A stretch of 64,000 nucleotides of DNA from positions 37,862 to 101,861 of the forward strand of contig ARYC01001168.1 in assembly GCA_000711775.1 (NCBI GenBank), written 5' to 3'. The translations under genes and the position numbers were made by a program. Positions 43,590 to 55,590 of this stretch are shown here, in pieces (position 1 is the stretch's first letter; the number at the start of each line of letters is the position of its first letter). Origin of the DNA: Oxytricha trifallax. Taxonomy: Eukaryota > Ciliophora > Spirotrichea > Sporadotrichida > Oxytrichidae. The notes beneath the pieces are model-generated. The model did not search any database, was not told the DNA's origin, and saw nothing but the letters and a program-made list of their open reading frames with translations.

Positions 43590-45425
43590 ATTAAAAATTT
43601 AGATATTTTTTTTGTAACACACAATAATGTTGAATGACACGGCATCTTCCGCTCAAATATTTTTCCATTTTCTATAATTTCTATTTAATTTCATTTTTAA
43701 CTATTGAATTATTTTTATAAATCGTAAATCATTTTATTACAATAGTATTATTATAAATATATCTAACAATAATAACAATAATTCCTTTTAAAAAACAAAA
43801 TAGCTGGGGTAATTTTTATTTCAAGTATTTAAACAGAATATATTTAACTTTTAACTTTTAAGTGTGAGCTATCGTATTAAAAATAAATTTGATTATAATA
43901 TTTCTAAATTCAAAAATATAAAATAACTATAATTTATTTGATATTTTAAATAAAATTTATAAATCGTCTCTCTATAAACATGCATGTAGAGCTTAAACTT
44001 CACTTAATATTTAATCATTAATTTACTATTAAATCTATTCTCTCTATTTTTATCATAAATCTATGACTCGTAAAGTGAATAGCCAATCAAATCGTGAGTT
44101 AGGATGTTAGAATTAATATAAAAGGCGATCGACTGTAAGAGATTATAATTAACTAAAACAATTTAAATAAATATTCAAACGTAATTAAGTGAAAGGTAAT
44201 TATTTTATTAATTCATTCAGGGTTTTACAAATTCCATCATATCCGTATTGTGATCTAAATTTAATAATATTGAGTTAATTTAAAATATGATATATTTTAA
44301 TAATCAATTAATCTTACTATAAAATCCCTTATTGAGTAAGCCTGCTTTGTATCTTATTGAAATAATCTAAATATCATAACAAGATGGTATCTTATAGTTA
44401 CTCTAAAAATAATAAGTAATAATAATGATATATACTAATGATAAGTGAGTTATGTGCTTGAATAGCAAATTTACCGACTGATTCGGTTATTTAAAAGATA
44501 AATTGGTAAATTTTTACTTGTCCTTTACATAGTAATGAAATTGCTATTTAATTAAGGGTTAATTTTCATCATAGAATTTTAGTGTTTTCCTTTTAAAGTG
44601 AAGCTAAAATACCTTCACTGAATATTAACATTATCATGAATTATATTCTTATAGTCATTTATATTATTATTCTGCTTTTAAAAAGAACCTAATCTCTTTT
44701 TTTAAATCTATTATTTATTACAAATTGACCCTATTCTTATATAAAATTGATGAAGTCCATGATAATTACCAAAATTTCAGTAAATCATGAGTGTATATAA
44801 TTTGATCTAAATTATAAATTTATAATAATTATGCAAATAACAATTTAGAATTGAAAAATAAAAAATATTTTCTATTAATTATTATAAAATTAAAAAATAA
44901 AAAACTTTGTCAATTTTTTGCAAAAATATTAAAAATATTTACATTAAATTAAGTATAAAACTGCATTTAAGAAGTAATCAAAATTTTTATTAAATTAAAT
45001 ATATTGAATTACATATTTATATGTTTATCAGAAAATTGAAATTATTTCAATAAATGTTAACATTGTATTCTCAAATTATTGCTACAAAGTAAAATAATAA
45101 TGGAAGAACAATTTAAATTGACAACAAAAAAGTTTTTTTTTCCATTTATTTAAAGAAGTTATGAATATTTTAATAAATTTGATTTTTCTCATAAAAAAAT
45201 AACATTTATCCTATTTTAGAAAAAAATTATGTAATTATAATTAAATTGTCTTATAAATTAACCTAGAGATAATTGATCAAATTTAAATAAATATCATTAC
45301 TTCATATCACTTACTTGGAAATTAATTTGATCTAATAATAAAGCCTTTCATTCATATTGGTTAAAATGAGTTAACTAAAATTAAAATATATCAAATATTA
45401 AATTTCATTACACCATATTCAAATT
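43590..45425. other. Long AT-rich region, probably germline-limited
   Basis: About 1.8 kb of very AT-rich DNA with no convincing ORF, inverted repeat or tandem array. Several short poly-A/T runs only. Confidence 0.5.
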
Positions 45426-46184
45426 TCATTGACTTTTAAAGTCAATATTTATTACACCTTCTTTGACATCACTTAAGATGTTTGTATTATCATTTTAGGG
45501 TTTACTACTTTCTTATTCCATTTCTAGTTTCCTCTTGCTTTTAATTTCACTGAGGATATCAACTATCTCTCCACATAGTTCCTCTAGGACAATGTCCTGG
45601 TTTGGATTTCTTCGTATTCATAGTCAGTCAAGAGTGGCTCATTTTCCTCTGTCTCCTAAATAAGAATCCTGGCGAGTCTCTCTTCTCGCCTCATCTCCAA
45701 AATGTCCTTCTCCCTCTGAGACATTGGCTTTTACTGCTATTTGGGGAGTGTGCCAGCCTAAATATGAGCCCAGTCCATCACTCGATACTTCACCTTGGTT
45801 AGCAAGTAGTCAAAGGTCTCTTCTTTGTCAAACTTAAATGTCAAAGTCTTGGGGTTCTTGCTCCAAAATATAGTGGGCCTCTTAGTCCATATAAATCTTA
45901 ATCCATCTAAAGCCTCATTACTTTATAAAAGATAGCTTTGTTGTGAATGTTTTCCATTTCATTGACAAAGCTCAGGGAGTTTGAATCTTCAGCATTGAAG
46001 GAGTCTCTCATTTGAGAAATTGACAAGCCACCTCTGCGGTCTTTTAAATAAGTTAAATTTAAAATTTAAAAATCTTTTTCAATGTCAAGATAGAGATCAA
46101 CCGACAACACTGATTATTGGAACGGTATGGCTGATTCATAAAGTCTATTAAATTCCTTAGTAGCCGCAAGAGTTGAGTCATATT

Positions 46185-47404
46185 CAAAACCCTAAAACCC
46201 CTTAATGAGTTTTATATGCGTTTTGATTGATATGGGTAATGTTGGGGATTAGGGTTTCTTTGGGTCATGAAGCATCATTTTCATGCTGATTTAAAATATA
46301 AAAAAGATTTTTTTGAGAGAGCTTTTCTTACATACCCTTTGTGTAAAGAAGTATAGATAAATGTTTGCGAATTTTTAAAGGAAATATTTAAATTTACAAC
46401 ATGTCTTTCAATAATATTCTACTTTTCATAAATGATCATATTTTTAATCATATTTAAGAAACTAAATTTCACATTCATTAATTATTTTTGACATTTATGC
46501 AAAAATCATTTTTAAAAATTAAGATTTTATTGCTTATTAATTTTTCTTTATGCTATAATATAGAGTTAGCAACTTGTTCATAGTGCTTATTTCAAATAGT
46601 TCTAGCAAAATTTTCAGGCATAAGTAAAATATTACAAATAATGTAGAAATAAGAGATTTTAAAGATAATGATTTTTCAATTTGACCCATTAATTTGAGAT
46701 AAAATGAGCAAAGATGTATGTCTATCTTAAAATAAAGTATTTCCCGAAGTAATAATAGATAAATTACCTATTAAGTATAGGTTTCTTATAGGAGGTCAAT
46801 TAAAATGTCTATCATGGAGAAAGATATTGAAGTTGTAAGCAAGTTTTAGTTATGGATATATTTATATTTTTGACAATAAGTTCAATTAAAATAGCACTTA
46901 ATTAATCAATAATTTATTTAGGAGGACCTCCTAATAATGTTTTAATTTAATTAGGAGGTAATAATTAAGTTCGAAATCATATTAGGAGCACTTAAATTAA
47001 AAATAAAAATAATAATTATGCTCCTAATAAAGTTAAACCTTAATTTGAAGGACCTCTTAAAATAAAAAAACTATATTGGGAGTATATAAATTATAGAAAT
47101 AAGCAACTTCAAATATTGATTTTGAAATTCTGAAGAAATTGCACTATTATGATAAAACTAAACTAATCATATCGAGAATTAAAGATAACATGAAATTTCA
47201 TTTATAATAATTGATAAAAAATTAATTTCTCAAGAGTCCGTAGTTGTAAAAAATTGAATCATATAGAATTACTTAAAGAAAAAATAAAAATACAATGAAC
47301 TTTGAAAACAAAATTTCAAACAACCCCATAAAAACCCTAATCCCCAACATTACCCATATCAATCAAAACATATATAAAACTCATTAAGGGGTTTTGGGGT
47401 TTTG
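46185..47404. mobile_element. 1,220-bp TBE-type derivative with C4A4 ends, AAT target duplication
   Basis: Starts CAAAACCCTAAAACCCCTTA and ends with the inverted equivalent; the ~78-bp ends are inverted repeats with few differences (46185-46264 and 47326-47404). ATT (AAT on the gene strand) flanks both sides, and removing element plus one copy restores the gene reading ...NPDEYDSTLAATKEF seen uninterrupted in copy 2. It lacks the three TBE genes; the centre holds copies of an AGGAGG/CTCCTAAT-type repeat also found in the centre of the full TBE. Confidence 0.85.
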
Positions 47405-47694
47405 ATTCATCTGGATTAATCTCACTTGATGGCAGATATGGCTCAGGGATTGAGTTCTAAAGATTAATTTATAAGGAATTGCTTATTAAATATAAATATA
47501 AATATTTAATCTAAAGATGACCAAGGATCATTAAGGGGTCTTTGTAAAGAGGCTGACTGACATTCTCGAGAACACTGTTCATGGCAGCCATGTCTGTTTT
47601 CAATCTTTCGAAGATCTTATAAAAATATTCAAAGGGTATCGATTTGAATTAATCAGAGTTGACATCTGATTCTCACAAATAACGTGGATTGCCA

Positions 47695-48190
47695 TAATTA
47701 TTATAATATAATAATACATCTTATTAATTCTTACTATCCTATATATAGGAGAAAAATATAATTAAGGAAAGGTTTATTAAGATGCCAAAACTAATAATTT
47801 TTATAAGAATTTAAATGCTAATCTGTATTTATTTAGAAATAAATATGTTATATGAAATATGAATTGTCTTATTTTATTCATCCTCTAAAAATGGAATTAA
47901 TTAAATTTTTTCAAAACGTTTTTTTAATTTTTTTTCTTTTTTTTCTCTCATGCTTGGTTTAAATATGAATAGATTCATAATTTTTTCTCAAACGATATTA
48001 ATTTTGTTTGATTAATTTGAATAATAACATAAAAAATTCATTAATGTCGAGTAACCTGCTTTAGCGTGAGTAACTGACTGTCATTGATAAGTAGCTTGTG
48101 TCAATGGTAAGTTACTGACGTTAACTCCCAATAATTCATAAATTATTTTTAATGATCTCTTGCATGTAAGTGCTCACTTATTAAACACTG
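47695..48190. other. AT-rich interval in copy 3
   Basis: No coding block. Corresponds to the interval of copy 2 that carries the retroposon-like insertion, absent here. Confidence 0.5.
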
Positions 48191-49458
48191 GTTGCAATCC
48201 CTTTCTAATATTTTACTAATTTAAGTTCCTCCTCCTCTTTGATGATTTGCTGTTTCATTTCTTCTTCAGTATTGTTATCGATTTTTTCATCTCTAATTGG
48301 AGATTCATTGTCAGATTAAAAAATAAATATAAATTTGTTATCATTAGGTGAAGGAAACTCATCTAATATCTGGCTTAATATTAATAGAATAAGGAGAATG
48401 TCTTGGATTGATTGATTTATCTATACTATCAATCTTTTGTTTGTGTATGTGTAATTAAAGCAAAACCTCAAGGAAATTTTCAAGCACTTTGATTTGGTCA
48501 TCTAAAATGAATACTTCTTTGAGTTTCGAGAAATTATTTAACCTTAAGAAAAAGTTTTTGATTTTAAACTTGATAAATTTCGAAGTTATGAACAAATATA
48601 ATGTTTTTCTTGACATCAAGTCTCTAAATACTTTTAACAATATATTGCAATTTCTATAACTAGCAAATCAACTTTTTGATCCTGTATTTTTCATGTTAAG
48701 ACATATGATAAAAGTTGAAAGGCATATATATGTCTTCCTTTTGATAGAGTGGGGTATCACTTAATTGTAGTTACTGGCTTCATAAGTTTCTAATATTTCA
48801 ATTTTAGTTTAAATTAAATAAAACTGTTTGGTATTTAGTAATAAGCGTTCTATTGATTTACTGTTGTGGTTTAAGAATTCATGTGGTCTCTTACTGGGGA
48901 TTAGTCAGAAGAGTGAATGTAAAAAATTAAAGTTAAAGATCCTTAAAGAATTGAAAATAATTAAAAGTATCGATAGTGAGCTTTGGCTTGGATAAAGCAA
49001 TCTAAAAGAATTTAAGAACTGAGTTTCTTGTTCTTTAATAATTTTTATATTGTTTTCTTAGTCTTTATCTGTAAGGCATTCACGAATATTTTTAAATCTT
49101 TATTATATAAAATTAAAAATATTATTTTCATTTATGATCATTACCATTGAGCTCAATAATTCTATCTTTTTCTCTATTAATCCATTTTAAATATAAATAA
49201 TAGCTTAACCTCTTCAACTATGCTTCATCACTCATTTTTTGCTGCTACCCACTAATCTAATACTTGAATAGTTTTTAATATAGCTTAAAGAGATTGCTTT
49301 CCTATTCTTTTAAAAATATAGAGGTTTTATATCATCCAATCCGACATCTATGTGAAGTTTAAACTAGTTGAAACCAGCATTTTTGTTTATTGCTGTTCTA
49401 AATATTGAGCCTTATCCACTTGAGTGTTTTCGATTTTAAATTTAAATCAATTCACAAT

Positions 49459-49563
49459 CAAAACCCCAAAACCCCTGAAGTTGTTTGATTGAGTTTTTGA
49501 TTGATGAAAGTAGACTATTAACGCATGCTTTATTAGGGTTTTAATAGGGTTTATGTAGGGGTT
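49459..49563 (+). repeat. TBE left terminal inverted repeat
   Basis: Begins with two C4A4-type telomeric units, then unique sequence; identical to the reverse complement of 53513-53617. Confidence 0.95.
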
Positions 49564-49619
49564 TAGGGTTATAATGTAATATAAATTAGTGTGTAATGCA
49601 AGTGTTTTATTTTTATTAT

Positions 49620-51067
49620 TCACTCAAACAGTACTTTAGCATCATGAGGCAGCTTTCTAAACTTTATCTCTCCTATCCAACTTACAATTTAGTCTATTGT
49701 ATGGTCAGCTCTGTGATTAGGCTTAATAATTATCTACTCATCCATATCTTTCATTCTACCTTTTATCTTATTCTAGTCTATATATTGCTGTATTCTCTGT
49801 TTTGAATCTTTCTCTCTTTTGCAGCTATAGTATTCATTTCTTGCCATATCGCATTCACAAATAATTGCTGCTAGAGCCCATATATCCCACTTAATATCAC
49901 CATCTCTCCAGTCCTCTCTTTCTGGAAAGTATCCAGGAGTACCATACACGTTGCCAAGTCCTGAAGCTTCAACTCTCTATGATCTATTGAAATCTATTAT
50001 TACTACTCTGAGAGGTGAAAAGTCAAGCATTATATTCTCAGGCTTCAAATCTCTATGAACATATCCAAGAGTGTGCAGCTCCTCAATGCCTTTGCAAACA
50101 TTTGTAAGAATAAGAGGTAACTACTTTGGTATCCTTTAATCTTAAATGTAGTCTCTTAATGTCATTTAATATAGAGGAAGACGAAAAGCTACATGATCTT
50201 GAGCAAGCAGAATAGCATCGAGCTTTATTATAAATCTGCACTATCTATCTCTTGACTTCGTAGTGCTTGGTATTCATTTACGAATTCCATTTGATACTTG
50301 TCATCGCATTTGAAGTAGTTGAACGGATATATCTTGTATGCGAACTACTTATCTGTTATGACTTTCTTCTCAAATTTATCCTCAAGGATAAGATAACTTT
50401 CTTTACACTCTTTAAGGTCAATTATATTCAATATTGGAAGTTTAAGTGCATGCATCTTAAGAGTGATTTTTACTATCTCTGAGGCTGGGAGGTTTCTTAC
50501 TGCTTTAATAAGTTTATTTTCTTTCTTTACTCTTTTTTCCAAAGTTTCTAAAGGGTCTCTTGGCTTTCTTTTTTAAAGGAAGACCTCACCAGTCTCTGGA
50601 TCTATTACTTCAAACTTCTTGCCATGATGGTATTATAGATGAACTTTTAGATCTCTTGAATGATTGTATTATTTATTGCAGTAAGGGCAGAAATATTTTC
50701 CATCTATCTTATCATGCTTAAGATAGAGCTTGGGCTTGTTAGAATGCTGCTCTAAGATATGACGCTTAAGAGCAGATTTATAAGTGAAGTTCATCTCACA
50801 CTCCTCACATAAATGTAATGCTTTTATTTCTTTTTTCTCTTCTTCCTCTTCAACCATTTTCATTGGAACTTCGCATTAAATTTCTTAGCTCTGCATTTCT
50901 ATTTAACAACTGAATTGCTATTCAAAGTCTGATACCTAAAGTTAAAAAATTTCAGGTTCGTACTAGGTAGAGGCATCGCAAGTCTCAATTTTCTTTTGAT
51001 TCATGAAAGAAAGTTTTTGCTGGCTAATGCCAAGCAATGCCGCTTTTCTAAGTAAGTTACCGCTCAT
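49620..51067 (-). CDS. TBE ~57-kDa zinc-finger/kinase protein (frameshifted)
   Basis: ATG at 51065-51067 (MSGNLLRKAALLGISQQK). Two C2H2 fingers: CEECEMNFTYKSALKRHILE QH (about residues 82-105) and CPYCNKQYNHSRDLKVHLQY HH. After a basic linker comes a Ser/Thr-kinase-like domain: VHRDLKPENIML (catalytic loop intact), IIDFNRS (DFG replaced by DFN), GTPGYFPE, WDIWALAAIICE; it ends KVLFE at TGA 49620-49622. The frame shifts near 50235, between FVNEYQALRSQ and the kinase N-lobe FIIKLDAILLAQD, so the total length is not a multiple of three. Either this copy carries an indel or a very small intron lies there. Role in transposition unknown. Confidence 0.8.
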
Positions 51068-51229
51068 TTTATAAATACTATTAATAATTATACAAGCTAT
51101 TTAAATTCTACCTTTATACAAGAGTAAGAGCATATTCTCAAAGGTTTAGAGAGGTTTAATGAGAACAGAGTACGAGACATTAGTTTTATATTTCTTAGAT
51201 TTAGTGATAATTTATAAACTAATTCATCC

Positions 51230-51460
51230 ATTTTATTCATTAAAATGCACCTAAATGTGTTTTGTGAAGTTAGGTGGTGCTCCTAAAGCTGTTCTTGTAA
51301 ATTTAGGAGTGGAGATTTTAAAATTTAATTTTTTTAATGTACCTCCTAATACGGTTTTGAACTTTAATATAACCACCTAATTAAGTTTTAAATAAATTAG
51401 GAGCACCACCTAATTAAATTAATTATTATTAGGAGCAATTTAATGGAGAAAGTTTGATAA
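51230..51460. repeat. TBE central repeat cluster (TTAGGAG / CTCCTAA)
   Basis: Between the diverging 57-kDa and 22-kDa genes are several copies of TTAGGAG(C/G) and its complement (GGTGCTCCTAA, ACCTCCTAAT, AATTAGGAGCACCACC). Similar words occur at 46780-47090 in the 1.2-kb TBE derivative. Position suggests a shared promoter or transposase/regulator-binding region. Confidence 0.6.
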
Positions 51461-51632
51461 AAATGGAAGTCAAACTTTGAAACTTGGAGAAAGTTCTTCC
51501 ATCTTTCTCTTACTATCTTATTCAGGTTGACCTCCAGTTGGATCTCTCTATTTAGTAGTAAAATTTTAGTAAGTTTAGAATGGATATCCATAATTTTAAA
51601 TTTCATAAACATTTATAGAAAGTGGAAGCAAG

Positions 51633-52423
51633 ATGGAGTCTATGAATGATGCAATGAAGAGAATACAATCTCAAGAATTGATAGGAAAATTTCGAAGTAA
51701 GGAGGACCTCTATAGATATTTGGTATAGCAAGGTAAGCTTTTATCAAATACTAATATATTAACCATAGTTGGATTGTTCTTGCCAACTCAGGAAGGAACA
51801 AAAATATCATTCTTAAAAGCCTTACTAAGTGAAGAGAAAAAAGCTTTTAAGACCAATGAAATAAAGATGATTGAGATACCTAACTACCCTGAAATCTCAG
51901 TGACAAATCTCTATGATGATGCGATGAGTGATCCAGATGTTGCTCTGTACCTACCATCAAAGTTACAACTCTCAAATAAGTTACCAGAGAGAAACTTCTT
52001 CTTTGGAGTTCTTGGAACTCTTAAACCAGAGTACTTAAGTGAAGTAATTTAAGAAGCTCATAAGAAACGCTACAGCATCTCTCCTGAAGAAAAAGAGAAG
52101 CAAGGAATCAAAATAAGTGATACCTGGCTGTAGGAACTTCAAAAGCATCCTTTCATCTCAAGTAAGCTTAGTCTTCTAACTTTATAGAAAAACCTGGTAC
52201 TGCTATATACTTGATGAAAGAGCGCAGCAAATTAAACAGAGAGAGAAAGTCTCAAGTAAAACATGAATTGAGTAAGAGGCTCTTCAAAGATTTATAAAAG
52301 CCAGAAGAGATGAACATAGATGCAGGCGCTGGCACTAAGAGAAGAAACATGGGCCCAAGCAAGCCTTAAGAGGAAGAAAAGAAAGAGAAGCCAAATCCCT
52401 TTACGGGCAAATTTAATATGTGA
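51633..52423 (+). CDS. TBE ~22-kDa protein
   Basis: ATG at 51633 (MESMNDAMKRIQSQELIGKF), TGA 52421-52423. A 26-bp intron (52162-52187, GTAAGCTT...TTTATAG) must be removed to join HPFIS to KKPGTAIYLMKERSKLNRER; that C-terminal region has the basic/aromatic pattern of an HMG-box-like domain (inference). A second GT-AG candidate of 39 bp near 51732-51770 keeps the frame either way. Its 3' end is only 6 bp from the convergent transposase stop. Confidence 0.75.
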
Positions 52424-52429
52424 ACTTAT

Positions 52430-53479
52430 TCATTCGTTTAAATCTAAAACTTATTTATAAACACAAAATCTCCCTTCTCTTGCGCATACTTTTGCTTTAT
52501 CATCGCTGACTCTTTTAGCAGCACTCTTAATAAAATCTACTGTATCTATCTTCAGATCGTGTATCAGATGATAGAGCAGAAGTTTCTTGTAGTGGCCTTT
52601 TAATAGGCCCCAATATAGTTCAATTCCATTGAATTGAGGGCTATAAGGAACATTAAATACAGGTGTTATGTTTAGCCTTTCATATTCTCTCCTTGAGTCT
52701 TTAGTTTTATGAACTGATAAGTTATCAACAAACAGGATAATTTCTTATTCAGCATACTTATCTCTTAGCTATTGCAAAAATTTAATATATTATTCAGTCT
52801 TAATAGAGCGAGGGTGGATAACATAAGTCCCAAGCCCACTATCTTCACTGATTCCACCAAGGATTGCATGAGTTTATACCTTAACCTTTTGATCATAAAC
52901 TTCTATGTTGCTGTACCTCATATACCAAGACCTCGATATGAAGGTATTAAACGTGAATACTGCCTCATCAGCATGTATGAACTTTATATTATGCTCTTAA
53001 GCCCTCTGCATTTAATCGAATATATAATTTAAATTATCCTTATAAAATGGAACATTAAAGTCGATCACTCTCTTAATGCGATTGACTGTCTTGTAAGATA
53101 TACCATTCTTTTTATAGATATTAGCTATGGATTATGCAGAGATGTGTAGCTCAGGAAATTGGCGATGAAACATCACAGCCCTCTAGGCCAGAGAGAAATG
53201 AGCCCAGTATTTTAGAGTCTTATCATTAATAAGATAATCGATATGATGCTACTAGAATTTTAAAGGTCTTTTAGGCTTATAATTAAGATGCTATCTCTTT
53301 AAATTCAATGCTAATAGACAGTGTGACCTAACAGTAGCAGGAGATTTATGGAGCAGTCTTGCAATAGATGTGTAATTTAGAATAGGTCTGAGTTGATCAC
53401 TATAATCATTACATCCATAACGCAACTTAAACAATAAATCTATATATTCACTGTCATAAACTGATCCCAAACCTCGCAT
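52430..53479 (-). CDS. TBE ~42-kDa transposase (Tc1/mariner-related DDE)
   Basis: ATG 53477-53479 (MRGLGSVYDSEYIDLLFKLR) to TGA 52430-52432, 349 aa, fully open. N-terminal helix-turn-helix-like region (YTSIARLLHKSPATVRSHCL, HISAQSIANIYKKNGISYKT), then a DDE catalytic core: KFIHADEAVFTFN (first D), EIILFVDNLSVHKTK (second D), VPYSPQFNGIELYWGLLK (E). Spacing fits the D,D34E group. It cuts and pastes the element; TBE transposases also act in developmental DNA elimination in Oxytricha (established knowledge). All three acidic residues are present, so this copy could be active. Confidence 0.92.
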
Positions 53480-53512
53480 ATTCTCACTTAAATTACTGAT
53501 ATTTAAACCATT

Positions 53513-53617
53513 AACCCCTACATAAACCCTATTAAAACCCTAATAAAGCATGCGTTAATAGTCTACTTTCATCAATCAAAAACTCAATCAAACAACTTCA
53601 GGGGTTTTGGGGTTTTG
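53513..53617 (-). repeat. TBE right terminal inverted repeat
   Basis: Mirror of the left repeat, ending ...GGGGTTTTGGGGTTTTG at 53617. Confidence 0.95.
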
Positions 53618-53639
53618 AATATATCTACAATCACCTAAT

Positions 53640-54430
53640 TACGATCTCCAGCAAGTTTTGTAGAATATCTTCATTTTTGTATTCAATTAGTAATTAACTT
53701 AAGAATGTGAGCGTTTCAATGCAGAACTATTGTTGTGGTTTGATGGAACGTTGAAAACTAATCATTTATTTATCCCTCTATTTTTATTTGCCTTACTTCC
53801 TTATTAGATTATTTACATCCTTAATTATTTCACTCTTTATCCAAAATATTATTCATAATAATTCTTGGCTTTTCCTTCTCAACCCATTTCTCAAACTCCA
53901 ATTTCTTTCTGCTGTAACTTATCACTGAATTTTAGAGTTCTTGCTTCCTTTACCTGACTTTAAATAACAAATTTTGTTCAGATCATTTATCAATTTATCT
54001 ATGTATTTTTGACTTTTAAGACAACACCAAGTAATTTATTAATACTTTAAAAGAGTTCTTATCAAATATGGAGGTGTTACAGTAAATTAAAATTAAGATA
54101 TTTTTATTTTTGTTTATTATAATGCTGACTAATAAATCCTTCTTCGTCCTGTTGTAATTAGATAAACTTAATGGATTATTCAGAGTTACTTATTTAAAAT
54201 TATATATAAAGTTTAGTTGGATGATATGCTGCTAGGCTGGTGACCTGCCCTCCATAATAAAGTAGTTCTGGCTTCTAGCAGATTCCATCTACTCAACTTA
54301 ATCTAAACTCAAATAACTTCGCTCATCTCTTAATTAACTATTATGTAATTTATATTTTAGTAGATTCTTCTTCACTTTAATTGAAGATTGTTTCTTGTCA
54401 CTACCGCTTTGCTTTTTTAAATTTTCATCT
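53640..54430 (-). pseudogene. DUF4378-type gene, copy 3 (5' portion)
   Basis: Minus-strand match to 13880-14330 of copy 2: YGEGDENLKKQSGSDKKQSS, KVKKNLLKYKLHNSQLRDER, SLDQVEQMESARSQNYFIME and GRSPAQQHIIQLN (54210-54430), with further similar sequence to about 54060. Reads in frame where copy 2 has a one-base difference near 13905. Separated from the 3' portion by the TBE. Confidence 0.6.
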
Positions 54431-54439
54431 CCTTCACCA

Positions 54440-55590
54440 TAGTTTATCAATTTAATATTAAAAATTATCTCAATTTTATATTAATACATAAATTTTTTTT
54501 TAATGAACTTGTATCCTAAACTCTATTATTAATATAATATAATGAGAATAGAATTATTTATGGTAAAATAAAATAGTTCTTAAATGAAATTATAAACTCT
54601 AAATATATTCTTATATATAATCCTAATTAATTGAATTATTATCAAATATCTAAAATTCTATTATTTAATGTGTCATAATAAATGAGAGAAAAATGAGGAT
54701 TAGGGTTTGATTATGATTTATTTAATTAAATTACTTTTTTGAGTTTAAAATTGAAAATTTGATATCTTATAAACATTATTTTACATCTTAAGATTTATTA
54801 TTTTTATTTATTTAATTAATTTTAATTTTATTATTAACAAAAATTTCTGCTATGTTATTCATTTTTATCAATTGTGGTTATATGAAAATTTTACCTCTAA
54901 GTAATTCAGTTTTCTAAAGTAATAAGTCATCTTCTCTTTAAATTTTTGAATTTGGTGCAGATTTATTATTTACATCTATATTATTCTTTTTATTTTAATT
55001 ATATTAATGTCTTAAAATAGTATGTATCGAATTAAAAGGATTAAATTCTTATCAAGCCTACCAGCTAAAATTTGCATTCCAGTTAAATGTAATAGTAGTA
55101 AAATTATGATAAATTATAACTTATTTCTATTAAGATTATTTTCGTTTTTTCCAACTTGCCAAATTAAATATTTTCACTCCTTTTTTATCCGCAGCATTGT
55201 TTACAACTTAATTTTTAATTATCATAGAGTGTTATATTTTATCTTATTTCTCCTTCTCTTATAATTATTTTTCAAGCAATGATAGATTTTGCTCAATCAT
55301 ATCATAAAGCTATTCAAATTGAGAAAAAAATACCTGCATTGCTCTTCGGAGATAAGAAAAAAGATTTTTATATATTAAAATAGTCATTTTGCTCATAAAT
55401 CCATTTTTCAAAATCTTAAGAAACTTATCCTTAAATGTTAATAATATTGGCTTGCTGCTTAATTGCCCAAATTTAGTCAATTTTGTTTAATAAAAGACTA
55501 TTTATAATATGTTAAATGGTTTAGAATTTTTTAAATTAACTTTTAATTCATTTTTTAGAATTTTTGAAATTTATAATTTAAATAGAGCGA
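54440..55590. other. AT-rich spacer
   Basis: No supported ORF. An 80-codon open stretch at 55022-55264 is hydrophobic low-complexity sequence without recognisable domain. Confidence 0.45.

Larger units (their letters stand above)
45426..49455 (-). pseudogene. DUF4378-type gene, copy 3 (3' portion, inverted, transposon-interrupted)
   Basis: Minus-strand homologue of copies 1 and 2. From 49455 downward: KIENTQVDKAQYLEQQ block with a QSLQAILKTIQVLDQWVAAK helix (49210-49440), a block near 48195-48245, LKTDMAAMNSVLENVSQPLY (47525-47610), YLPSSEINPDE (47405-47450), then after the TBE derivative YDSTLAATKEF and PFQQSVLSVDLYLDIE (46080-46180), DRRGGLSISQMRDSFNAEDS (45940-46040), NEALDGLRFIWTKRPTIFWS (45860-45925), KVKYRVMDWA to MRREERLARILI, ending near 45426. 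It keeps the NEALDG core missing from copy 2. One inserted A near 45440 changes the last codons. I call it a pseudogene because of this shift and the insertions, but IES removal could leave it usable. Confidence 0.6.
49459..53617. mobile_element. Complete telomere-bearing element (TBE transposon), 4,159 bp
   Basis: Both ends start CAAAACCCCAAAACCCCTGA; terminal inverted repeats are identical for ~105 bp (49459-49563 and 53513-53617). AAT flanks both ends (49456-49458, 53618-53620), matching the ANT target duplication known for TBEs. It contains the three expected genes: a DDE transposase, a small HMG-like protein and a zinc-finger/kinase protein. TBEs are germline-limited, developmentally excised elements in Oxytricha whose transposases are implicated in genome rearrangement (established knowledge). 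Inserted between blocks of DUF4378 gene copy 3. Confidence 0.95.

Noticed and set aside
45602..45802. 66-codon plus-strand ORF
   Set aside because: Antisense to the conserved C-terminal block of DUF4378 copy 3.
49459..49476. C4A4 repeats as a real chromosome end
   Set aside because: They are inverted at both ends of a 4.16-kb unit with AAT duplications and continue into flanking gene sequence, so they are transposon termini. The same applies to 46185 and 47404.
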